This document shows, piece after piece, positions 16,626-24,287 of a stretch of 64,000 nucleotides of DNA. This DNA is from Pseudomonas sp. CFBP13508 (GTDB lineage Bacteria > Pseudomonadota > Gammaproteobacteria > Pseudomonadales > Pseudomonadaceae), in assembly GCF_005233515.1 (NCBI RefSeq), contig NZ_QFZZ01000004.1:594197-658196 (forward strand). The letters are read 5' to 3'. A program made the translations under genes and the position numbers. Numbering within the stretch: the stretch's first letter is position 1; each line of letters begins with the position of its first letter. The notes below the pieces were generated by a model that saw only the letters and a program-made list of their open reading frames with translations, was not told where the DNA came from and did no database searches.

Positions 16626-17216
16626 TTACTGGGCTTTTTCGGCAGCCAGTTCTTCCAGATCGATGTAGCGGTTGCCGATGCGCGGATGCAGGCGGCCACC
16701 GTCGGCGCAACCCAGCACGACGACGATTTCGTCGGCACGCGGCGCGTCTTCGATCTGCATTTCCAGGGTGATGTAGTGCGAACGCAGGCCTTCGTCGTCC
16801 TTGTGCATCATCGGGATCTGAATCGAAGTGCCAGGGCCGCCGCGCTTGTTGGTAAAGCTCAGGTAGCTCTTGGCTTTCACTGCTTCGCGATAGTGGTTGC
16901 CAAAGCGCAGGGTGTGGATCACCGCCGACGCGTGCTCGATTTCGCCATCAGCGCCGACTACGGCCGCTTTGCCGTAGGCCTCGATTTTCTCGGCACCGCC
17001 GATGATGCCGACCAGGCGTTCGACCATCATTGCGCCGAGGTCGGAGCAGTTGGCGCGGATCTGCGGCTTGAGGTCTTCGACAAAACCGTTGCCCACCCAC
17101 GGGTTCTTCATCACCACGGCGAGGCCGACCATGGTCACCGGCTTGTCAGTAGCCTTGCCGCCTTCAATGAAGGTTTCTTCGACATAGCTGACGATCTTGC
17201 GAATTTCGAAACTCAT
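16626..17216 (-). CDS. AA_synth (DUF1185) family protein
   Basis: A 196-residue protein of the amino acid synthesis family: IRKIVSYVEETFIEGGKATD near the start, KNPWVGNGFVEDLKP, then HRIGNRY-like ending HPRIGNRYIDLEEL. The fold has a known structure, but its reaction is not settled. The start at 17216 has GGAG seven bases upstream; the frame to 17342 crosses the operator and is not used. It is the first gene of the seven-gene operon, 41 bases from site 3, so it is probably the most directly induced member and may be specific to the pathway. Confidence 0.85.
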   Translation of the reverse strand: MSFEIRKIVSYVEETFIEGGKATDKPVTMVGLAVVMKNPWVGNGFVEDLKPQIRANCSDLGAMMVERLVGIIGGAEKIEAYGKAAVVGADGEIEHASAVIHTLRFGNHYREAVKAKSYLSFTNKRGGPGTSIQIPMMHKDDEGLRSHYITLEMQIEDAPRADEIVVVLGCADGGRLHPRIGNRYIDLEELAAEKAQ

Positions 17217-17256
17217 GAGCTGCTCCGTTGGGGGATTGAGAGTGTCTGTGCGTCTG

Positions 17257-17273
17257 ATGGTATACCATAATAC
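17257..17273. promoter_or_regulatory. GntR-type operator, site 3 (before the catabolic operon)
   Basis: ATGGTATACCATAATAC, with the perfect twelve-base palindrome ATGGTATACCAT at 17257-17268. The word TGGTATACCATAATAC is identical to site 2. It lies about 40 bases before the AA_synth start. A second half-like GGTAT follows on the minus strand at 17271-17275. Confidence 0.75.
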
Positions 17274-17367
17274 CAATCCTGCAAGTCCCCTTCGCAAGAT
17301 TTGCCGTATCCATCCGGCGAATGGCGCTGCATTCACTGACAACTACAAATACCAAGACCACCCCTAA

Positions 17368-17463
17368 CCCCTGTGGGAGCGAGCCTGCTCGCGAAAGCGG
17401 TGGGTCAGCCAATAAACAGGGTGACTGGTACATCGCATTCGCGAGCAGGCTCGCTCCCACAGG
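17368..17463. repeat. REP pair (GTGGGAGCGAGCCTGCTCGCGAA class)
   Basis: Facing copies about 60 bases apart in the divergent region 17217-17678. The rest of that region holds site 3 and about 200 bases leading to the YCF48 gene, in which I recognise no further signal apart from a purine-rich ribosome site before 17679. Confidence 0.85.
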
Positions 17464-17678
17464 GAAAATGATTGGTTACAGAGGGCCGCTTTCGGTTAAC
17501 AAAAGATAACGTGGCGCTGATTGTCAGACATTTGCAAAGCCCGATAGGATGAGCCAGCTTCCGAAGGGGCTCTGGATTGCGGGTTTCAGGATGATGCTTC
17601 TGATCTGCCACTAGCCGAGCACCCTTGCGGCGCCCTTGAAGGCCCGATGGCCCAACAATAATAAATAGGGGAAGGTCT

Positions 17679-18722
17679 ATGAGTCGTTGCCGCCCGCCGG
17701 CGTTACGCAACACCGCGTTGCTGGCCACAGCACTCTCACTGCTGGGCTTTGCCACGTTATCGGCACCTGTGATTGCCGCCGAGGCCCCGGCTGACGTGGT
17801 CTATGCCACCGAATCGGCCAAGGCCGCAAAAAGCCTGATTCTTGATGTCGTCCACGCTGGCGCGCGTCTGGTCGCGGTCGGCGATCGCGGGCACATCGTC
17901 TATTCCGATGACCAGGGCAAGACCTGGACCCAGGCCAAGGTGCCGACCCGACAACTGCTCACCGCCGTGTATTTCGTCGACGACAAAAACGGCTGGGCCG
18001 TGGGCCACGACGCGCAGATTCTCGCCAGTGCAGACGGCGGTCTGACCTGGACCAAGCAATTCGAAGACCTCAAACGTGAATCGCCGCTGCTCGACGTCTG
18101 GTTCAAGGACGCCAGCAACGGCTTTGCCGTGGGCGCCTACGGCACGCTGCTGGAAACCACCGACGGCGGCAAGAACTGGGAAGACGTCAGCGATCGCCTC
18201 GACAACGAAGACCAGTTCCACCTCAACGCCATCGCCGCCGTGAAAGACGCCGGGCTGTTCATCGTCGGCGAGTCCGGCAGCATGTTCCGCTCTGCCGATG
18301 ACGGCCAGACCTGGGAAAAGCTTGAAGGCCCGTACGAAGGTTCGCTGTTCGGCGTGATCGGCACGGCGCAGCCGCAGACCCTGCTGGCGTACGGCTTGCG
18401 CGGCAACCTTTATCGCTCCACTGATTTCGGCAGCAACTGGGAGCAGGTCGAACTCAAAGCCGCACGCGGTGCGCTGGAGTTCGGCCTGTCCGGCGGCACG
18501 CTGCTGGAAGACGGCTCGATCGTCATCGTCGGCAACGGCGGCTCGGTGATCAGCAGCAGCGACAACGGCGAAACCTTCAGCGTGTTCAACCGCCCGGATC
18601 GCATTTCGCTGTCGTCGGTCACCGCCGCCGGCAACGGCAACCTGATTCTGACCGGGCAGGGTGGCTTGCACATCACCCAGCCAAACGGTGCCGAGACCAA
18701 TAACAAGAAGGCGGGGCTATGA
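17679..18722 (+). CDS. YCF48/BNR-repeat exported protein
   Basis: A 347-residue exported beta-propeller. The signal peptide (about 1-34) ends SAPVIAA. The mature chain has repeated Asp-box motifs (YSDDQGKTWTQ, ASADGGLTWTK, ETTDGGKNWED, RSADDGQTWEK, RSTDFGSNWEQ, SSSDNGETFS), about 42 residues apart. Such proteins resemble the photosystem II assembly factor YCF48 and sit beside RND transporters in many pseudomonads, probably as a periplasmic or outer-membrane partner. The stop overlaps the RND start by four bases, so the two are translationally coupled. Confidence 0.85.
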   Translation: MSRCRPPALRNTALLATALSLLGFATLSAPVIAAEAPADVVYATESAKAAKSLILDVVHAGARLVAVGDRGHIVYSDDQGKTWTQAKVPTRQLLTAVYFVDDKNGWAVGHDAQILASADGGLTWTKQFEDLKRESPLLDVWFKDASNGFAVGAYGTLLETTDGGKNWEDVSDRLDNEDQFHLNAIAAVKDAGLFIVGESGSMFRSADDGQTWEKLEGPYEGSLFGVIGTAQPQTLLAYGLRGNLYRSTDFGSNWEQVELKAARGALEFGLSGGTLLEDGSIVIVGNGGSVISSSDNGETFSVFNRPDRISLSSVTAAGNGNLILTGQGGLHITQPNGAETNNKKAGL

Positions 18723-21103
18723 CTTCCTTGATCACTCCTCAGCAGGAAAAGGCGACGGTTCTCGAGCGCCTGATCTTCAACAACCGCCCGGCCGTGATCC
18801 TGATCTGCCTGGTGGTGAGCATTTTCCTGTTCTGGCAGGCCACGCTGATTCGGCCGTCGACCAGTTTTGAAAAAATGATCCCGCTGCAGCATCCCTTCAT
18901 CGAAAAGATGATGGAGCACCGCAACGATCTGGCGAACCTCGGCAACACCGTGCGTATTTCGGTGGAAGCCACCGACGGCGACATTTTCTCCAAGGAGTAC
19001 ATGGAGACCCTGCGCCAGATCAACGACGAAGTGTTCTACATTTCCGGCGTCGATCGTTCCGGCCTCAAATCGCTGTGGAGCCCGAGCGTACGCTGGACCG
19101 AAGTGACCGAAGAGGGTTTCGCCGGCGGTGAAGTGATTCCGCAGAGCTACAACGGCTCCCAGGACAGCCTCGATCTGCTGCGCAACAACGTGCTCAAGTC
19201 CGGCCAGGTCGGGCGTCTGGTGGCCAACGATTTCAAGTCGAGCATCGTCGACATCCCGCTGCTGGAGGCCTATCCGGACCCGCAGGATCAGGGCAAGTTG
19301 CTGGCGCTGGACTATCGCCAGTTCTCCCATGAGCTCGAAGACAAGATCCGCAACAAGTTCGAAGCGCAGAACCCCAACATCAAGATCCACATCGTCGGTT
19401 TCGCCAAGAAGGTCGGTGACCTGATCGATGGTCTGGTGATGGTGGTGCTGTTCTTCGGTGTCGCCTTCGTCATCACCCTGATTCTGCTGCTGTGGTTCAC
19501 CAACTGCCTGCGCAGCACCATCGCGGTGTTGAGCACGACGCTGGTGGCGGTGGTCTGGCAACTGGGGTTGATGCACTTCTTCGGCTTCGGCCTCGACCCG
19601 TATTCGATGCTGGTGCCGTTCCTTATTTTCGCCATCGGCATTTCCCACGGTGTGCAGAAGATCAACGGTATCGCCCTGCAATCCAGCGAGGCCGATAACG
19701 CCCTCACGGCTGCACGACGCACCTTCCGCCAGTTGTTCCTGCCGGGGATGATCGCGATTCTGGCCGATGCGGTGGGCTTCATTACCCTGCTGATCATCGA
19801 CATCGGCGTGATCCGTGAACTGGCGATCGGCGCGTCTATCGGCGTTGCGGTGATCGTGTTCACCAACCTGATCCTGCTGCCGGTGGCGATTTCCTATGTC
19901 GGCATCAGCAAGCGCGCGATTGCCAAGAGCAAGAAAGATGCGAACCGCGAACACCCGTTCTGGCGTCTGCTGTCGAACTTCGCCAGCCCGAAAGTTGCGC
20001 CGATTTCGGTAGCGTTGGCGCTGATCGCCTTCGGTGGCGGCCTCTGGTACAGCCAGAACCTGAAGATCGGCGACCTCGACCAGGGCGCGCCGGAACTGCG
20101 TCCGGACTCGCGCTATAACAAGGACAACAACTTCATCATCAGCAACTACTCGACCAGTTCCGACGTGCTGGTGGTGATGGTCAAGACCAAGGCCGAAGGC
20201 TGCTCGCGCTACGAAGCCATGGCGCCGATCGATCAGCTGATGTGGAAGATGCAGAACACCGAGGGCGTGCAGTCGGCGATCTCGCTGGTGACCGTGTCCA
20301 AGCAGATGATCAAGGGCATGAACGAGGGCAACCTGAAATGGGAAACCCTGTCGCGCAACCCGGACGTACTGAACAACTCGATCGCCCGCGCCGATGGCCT
20401 GTACAACAACAGCTGCTCGCTGGCGCCAGTGCTGGTGTTCCTCAACGACCACAAGGCCGAAACCCTCGACCGTGCGGTGAGTGCGGTTCAGGAGTTCGCC
20501 AAGGAAAACAACAAGGACGGCCTGGAATTCATCCTCGCCGCCGGTAACGCCGGGATCGAAGCGGCCACCAACGAAGTCATCAAACAGGCTGAGCTGACCA
20601 TCCTGATCCTGGTGTACATCTGCGTGGCGGTGATGTGCATGATCACCTTCCGCTCGTGGGCCGCGACCTTGTGTATTGTCCTGCCGCTGGTGCTGACCTC
20701 GGTGCTCGGCAACGCGCTGATGGCGTTCATGGGCATCGGCGTGAAAGTCGCGACGCTGCCGGTGGTGGCGCTGGGTGTGGGGATCGGCGTCGACTACGGC
20801 ATCTACATCTACAGCCGTCTGGAAAGTTTCCTGCGTGCCGGGCTGCCGTTGCAGGAAGCCTATTACCAGACGCTGAAGTCGACGGGTAAAGCAGTGCTGT
20901 TCACCGGCCTGTGCCTGGCGATCGGCGTGTGCACCTGGATCTTCTCGGCGATCAAGTTCCAGGCCGACATGGGTCTGATGCTGACCTTCATGCTGCTGTG
21001 GAACATGTTCGGTGCGCTGTGGCTGCTGCCGGCGCTGGCCAAGTTCCTGATCAAGCCTGAAAAGCTGGCAGGGCAGAAGGGCAACTCGTTGTTTGCCCAC
21101 TGA
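18719..21103 (+). CDS. MMPL/RND-family transporter
   Basis: A 794-residue inner-membrane transporter with two matching halves. Each has one N-terminal helix, a periplasmic loop of about 180 residues and a block of five helices. Helix blocks lie near 240-390 (GLVMVVLFFGVAFVITLILLL) and 625-780 (LTILILVYICVAVMCMITF). The conserved acidic position appears as GVGIGVDYGIYIYSR in the second half and ISHGVQKING in the first. Relatives move lipids or hydrophobic compounds using the proton gradient. The DUF1302 and DUF1329 genes that often precede this pair are absent here. A strong terminator follows. Confidence 0.87.
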   Translation: MTSLITPQQEKATVLERLIFNNRPAVILICLVVSIFLFWQATLIRPSTSFEKMIPLQHPFIEKMMEHRNDLANLGNTVRISVEATDGDIFSKEYMETLRQINDEVFYISGVDRSGLKSLWSPSVRWTEVTEEGFAGGEVIPQSYNGSQDSLDLLRNNVLKSGQVGRLVANDFKSSIVDIPLLEAYPDPQDQGKLLALDYRQFSHELEDKIRNKFEAQNPNIKIHIVGFAKKVGDLIDGLVMVVLFFGVAFVITLILLLWFTNCLRSTIAVLSTTLVAVVWQLGLMHFFGFGLDPYSMLVPFLIFAIGISHGVQKINGIALQSSEADNALTAARRTFRQLFLPGMIAILADAVGFITLLIIDIGVIRELAIGASIGVAVIVFTNLILLPVAISYVGISKRAIAKSKKDANREHPFWRLLSNFASPKVAPISVALALIAFGGGLWYSQNLKIGDLDQGAPELRPDSRYNKDNNFIISNYSTSSDVLVVMVKTKAEGCSRYEAMAPIDQLMWKMQNTEGVQSAISLVTVSKQMIKGMNEGNLKWETLSRNPDVLNNSIARADGLYNNSCSLAPVLVFLNDHKAETLDRAVSAVQEFAKENNKDGLEFILAAGNAGIEAATNEVIKQAELTILILVYICVAVMCMITFRSWAATLCIVLPLVLTSVLGNALMAFMGIGVKVATLPVVALGVGIGVDYGIYIYSRLESFLRAGLPLQEAYYQTLKSTGKAVLFTGLCLAIGVCTWIFSAIKFQADMGLMLTFMLLWNMFGALWLLPALAKFLIKPEKLAGQKGNSLFAH

Positions 21104-21124
21104 TCTGACAGGCTGAAACGATAA

Positions 21125-21156
21125 AGCCGCAACCTTTAGGGGTTGCGGCTTTTTTT
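21125..21156 (+). terminator. Rho-independent terminator after the RND gene
   Basis: The stem AGCCGCAACC / GGTTGCGGCT with loop TTTAGG is followed by six T, starting 22 bases after the stop codon at 21103. Confidence 0.92.
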
Positions 21157-21173
21157 GTGGTTCAAGATCAAGA

Positions 21174-21436
21174 GCCCCTCACCCTAGCCCTCTCCCGGAG
21201 GGAGAGGGGACTGACCGCGGTGTCTTTCGCCATACACCGACCTGAAAGACCGAGTCGATTATGGATCCAAAGCAAAGCGTTCGCCCCGAGATGCCAGTCG
21301 ATTATGGACACAGCAAATCGTTCGACTGGAGATGTCGAGTCGATTACGGATTCAAAGCTAATCGGTCAAGTCGGCGTAACTCTCGAATATCCCCCAATCG
21401 GTCCCCTCTCCCCTGGGAGAGGGCTAGGGTGAGGGC
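21174..21436. repeat. Composite REP with internal short tandem units
   Basis: Ends CCCCTCACCCTAGCCCTCTCCC and GAGAGGGCTAGGGTGAGG are inverted, as at 5796 and 10114, but this copy is about 100 bases longer. Inside, GTCGATTA(T/C)GGA occurs three times (21256, 21297, 21349), each followed by similar sequence including AAAGC or ACAGC. It fills the gap between the terminator and the GntR gene. Confidence 0.75.
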
Positions 21437-21451
21437 AAGCGGTCTCAAGCC

Positions 21452-22171
21452 TCAAGAAAGCTCAGCACCCAGCACCACACTCAACGCACTGCGCGCATCA
21501 TCCAACTGCACCAGCGTCGCATGCCGGGCTCCCAGGGCATCGCGGTTCTCGATCGCGGTCAAAATCGCCTTATGCCTCGGCAACGCCAGTTCATGCAGAT
21601 TCGGCCGTTGATTGGAATGCTTCAACGCCTCGGCAATCGCTACCGCCAACATGTTGCATAGATTGGCCAGCAAATCATTGTGCGTCGCATCGGCGATGCG
21701 GCTGTGGAAGTCCAGGTCCGGTTGCAACAGCGCTTCCGGGGTCGGCGCGGCTTCCATGCGTTGGTAGGCTTCGTTGATCGCAGCGATGTCGGCATCGGTT
21801 GCATGCTGGGCGGCGAGGGCGGCGGCTGCCGGTTCGATGATGCTGCGCACGCTGGTCAGCACGTTGAAGAATTCATTCTGTGGGCTGCTCTGCATCAGCC
21901 AGTGCAGCACGTCCGGGTCGAGCATGTGCCATTCGCGGCGGGCCTTGACCACTGTGCCGACGCGCGGTTTGGAATACACCAGCCCCTTGGCCACCAGCAC
22001 TCGGGTGGCCTCGCGCAACACCGGCCGACTGACCGCGTACTCCTCGCACAGCAGGGCTTCGGCGGGCAGTTTGTCGTCGGGCAAAAAGCGTCCGGAGACG
22101 ATCTGCATGCCCAGTTCCTGGACGATGCGCGAGTGCATGCTTTTACGGTCGGAAGGTTTGCGGTAATCCAT
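21452..22171 (-). CDS. GntR/FadR-family regulator of sugar-acid genes
   Basis: A 239-residue regulator. The winged helix spans about 12-75 (HSRIVQELGMQIVSGRFLP, LPAEALLCEEYAVSRPVLRE, ATRVLVAKGLVYSKPRVGT). The FCD domain follows (VRSIIEPAAAALAAQHAT, DLDFHSRIADATHNDLLANL). His and Asp residues of the metal site in FCD proteins are visible (DLDFH, RHKAI). The location next to the dehydratase and MFS genes, and two TNGTNNNACNA sites in their shared promoter region, suggest that it represses the pathway until a sugar acid or keto-deoxy acid is present. The ligand is inferred. Confidence 0.86.
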   Translation of the reverse strand: MDYRKPSDRKSMHSRIVQELGMQIVSGRFLPDDKLPAEALLCEEYAVSRPVLREATRVLVAKGLVYSKPRVGTVVKARREWHMLDPDVLHWLMQSSPQNEFFNVLTSVRSIIEPAAAALAAQHATDADIAAINEAYQRMEAAPTPEALLQPDLDFHSRIADATHNDLLANLCNMLAVAIAEALKHSNQRPNLHELALPRHKAILTAIENRDALGARHATLVQLDDARSALSVVLGAELS

Positions 22172-22253
22172 GGGGAGTGGCGCGATCCTGAGCGATGGAG
22201 ATGCCGCGCATCATAGCAGGCACGGCACAGATTTGAGGCGATACGCAAAAGCA

Positions 22254-22346
22254 ACTGTGGGAGCGAGCCTGCTCGCGAAGGCGGCATATCAGTCAAATAG
22301 ATGTCGACTGACACTCCCTCTTCGCGAGCAGGCTCGCTCCCACAGG
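22254..22346. repeat. REP pair (GTGGGAGCGAGCCTGCTCGCGAA class)
   Basis: Facing copies between the GntR gene and the 3' end of the dehydratase gene; both genes read leftward. The hairpin may mark the end of the dehydratase transcript, leaving GntR with its own promoter. Confidence 0.85.
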
Positions 22347-22358
22347 GGAATTGCGCTG

Positions 22359-24095
22359 TTAGTGAGAGTGGCGCGGAACCTCGGCACCTCGGCAGCCAAC
22401 CAGGAAGTCAAAGTCGCAACCCTGATCCGCCTGCAGCACGTGATCGATGTACAGCTGACGATAACCGCCCACCAGCAATTGCTGCGGTGCTTGCAGATCG
22501 GCCATGCGCGCGGCCAGTTCAGCATCCGGAATGTCCAGATGCAGACGGCCGCTGGCGCAATCGAGTTCGATCCAGTCGCCTTCCTTTACTGCCGCCAAAG
22601 GCCCGCCCGCTGCCGCTTCCGGGGCAACGTGCAAAACCACCGTGCCGTAAGCGGTGCCGCTCATGCGTGCATCGGAAATGCGCACCATGTCCGTCACGCC
22701 TTGCGCCAACAGCTTGGCCGGCAGGCCCATGTTGCCGACTTCAGCCATGCCCGGATAACCCTTCGGCCCGCAGTTCTTCATCACCAGAATCGAATCCTTA
22801 TCGACGTCCAGCTCCGGATCGTTGATCCGCGCCTTGTACATGTCGAAGTTCTCGAACACCACGGCGCGACCGCGATGCTGCATCAGTTCAGCGCTAGCGG
22901 CGGACGGCTTGAGCACCGCGCCCAACGGCGCCAGATTGCCGCGCAACACACAGATGCCACCGTCAGCGCGAATCGGATTGTCGAGGGTGCGGATCACTTG
23001 GTCTTCGCCGTAGATCGGCGCGTCCTTGGTGTTTTCGCCGATGGACTTGCCGTTGACGGTCAGTGCGTTCGGGTTGGGGATCAGATTGGCTTCACCGAGG
23101 CGACGCAGTACCGCTGGCAAACCACCGGCGTAGTAGAACTCTTCCATCAGGAAACGCCCGGACGGTTGCAGGTCGACGATGGTCGGCATGCCGCGACCGA
23201 TGCGGGTCCAGTCGTCCAGGTCGAGCTCGACGCCGATGCGCCCGGCGATGGCTTTCAAGTGGATCACGGCGTTGGTCGAACCGCCGATGGCAGCGTTGAC
23301 ACGAATAGCGTTTTCGAAGGCTTCCTTGGTGAGGATCTTCGACAGTTTCAGGTCTTCACGCACCATCTCCACCGCACGCATGCCGGACATGTGCGCCAGC
23401 ACATAACGGCGTGCATCTACGGCCGGAATCGCCGCGTTGTGCGGCAGCGAAGTGCCCAGCGCTTCAGCCATGCACGCCATGGTCGACGCGGTGCCCATGG
23501 TGTTGCAGGTGCCCGCCGAACGCGACATGCCGCCCTCGGCTGCGAGGAAGTCATCGATGGTGATGGTGCCGGCCTTGACCTGTTCGCTGAGCTGCCAGAC
23601 CACGGTGCCGGAACCGATGTCCTTGCCTTTGTGCTTGCCGTTGAGCATCGGCCCGCCGGTGACGACGATGGCCGGCACGTCGCAACTGGCCGCGCCCATC
23701 AGCAGTGCTGGAGTGGTTTTGTCGCAACCGGTGAGCAGCACTACGCCGTCGATCGGGTTGCCGCGAATCGCTTCTTCAACGTCCATGCTCGCCAGGTTGC
23801 GGGTGAGCATGGCAGTCGGGCGCAGGTTCGATTCGCCATTGGAGAACACCGGGAATTCCACCGGAAAACCACCGGCCTCGATCACCCCGCGTTTGACGTG
23901 CTCCGCGATCTGGCGGAAGTGCGCGTTGCACGGAGTCAGTTCCGACCAGGTATTGCAGATGCCGATGATCGGCTTGCCGTGGAACTGATGGTCGGCGATG
24001 CCCTGATTCTTCATCCAGCTGCGGTACATGAAGCCGTTCTTGTCGGCCGTGCCAAACCATTGGGCGGAGCGCAGGGTGGGTTTCTTATCAGACAT
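22359..24095 (-). CDS. IlvD/Edd-family sugar-acid dehydratase (L-arabinonate dehydratase-like)
   Basis: A 578-residue [Fe-S] dehydratase that removes water from an aldonic acid to give the 2-keto-3-deoxy acid. The three cluster cysteines are in place: GICNTWSELTPCN, LTGCDKTTPALLMG and SAGTCNTMGTAST. The C-terminus has the family RISDARMSGTAYGTVVLH, whose serine and Mg/carbamyl-lysine neighbourhood are conserved. It lacks the markers of IlvD proper and of phosphogluconate dehydratase. The downstream genes (FAH dehydratase, KGSA dehydrogenase) fit L-arabinonate or D-xylonate/galactonate-type substrates, with L-arabinonate most likely. Confidence 0.86.
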   Translation of the reverse strand: MSDKKPTLRSAQWFGTADKNGFMYRSWMKNQGIADHQFHGKPIIGICNTWSELTPCNAHFRQIAEHVKRGVIEAGGFPVEFPVFSNGESNLRPTAMLTRNLASMDVEEAIRGNPIDGVVLLTGCDKTTPALLMGAASCDVPAIVVTGGPMLNGKHKGKDIGSGTVVWQLSEQVKAGTITIDDFLAAEGGMSRSAGTCNTMGTASTMACMAEALGTSLPHNAAIPAVDARRYVLAHMSGMRAVEMVREDLKLSKILTKEAFENAIRVNAAIGGSTNAVIHLKAIAGRIGVELDLDDWTRIGRGMPTIVDLQPSGRFLMEEFYYAGGLPAVLRRLGEANLIPNPNALTVNGKSIGENTKDAPIYGEDQVIRTLDNPIRADGGICVLRGNLAPLGAVLKPSAASAELMQHRGRAVVFENFDMYKARINDPELDVDKDSILVMKNCGPKGYPGMAEVGNMGLPAKLLAQGVTDMVRISDARMSGTAYGTVVLHVAPEAAAGGPLAAVKEGDWIELDCASGRLHLDIPDAELAARMADLQAPQQLLVGGYRQLYIDHVLQADQGCDFDFLVGCRGAEVPRHSH

Positions 24096-24109
24096 GATCG
24101 ATTCTCTTA

Positions 24110-24120
24110 TTGTAAGACTA
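24110..24120. promoter_or_regulatory. FadR-type operator candidate TNGTNNNACNA, site a
   Basis: TTGTAAGACTA matches the consensus TNGTNNNACNA of FadR-subfamily GntR proteins. It lies 15 bases before the dehydratase start codon on the opposite strand. Confidence 0.5.
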
Positions 24121-24184
24121 TTGTTTGCGAGCTGACGCTTAATCTAAGCTCAAAATCCGCGCTTTGGAAGAGTTGTTGGGTAAT

Positions 24185-24195
24185 TAGTATTACTA
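24185..24195. promoter_or_regulatory. FadR-type operator candidate TNGTNNNACNA, site b
   Basis: TAGTATTACTA is a perfect eleven-base palindrome about its central T and fits TNGTNNNACNA. It lies midway between the divergent dehydratase (24095) and MFS (24288) starts, in a locally A/T-rich stretch. Confidence 0.6.
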
Positions 24196-24287
24196 TATAG
24201 TCGTTTTCGACGGAGGGATGGCCCTGGCTGTTTTGGCGAGAGGCGTCCCCCGAGGTTCTATAAAAACAACAATCGGAGACCGATCTC

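Noticed and set aside
18410..21100. 896-codon open frame opposite the RND gene
   Set aside because: Shadow of a GC-rich membrane protein gene. The product is His/Gln/Arg-rich and has no domain.
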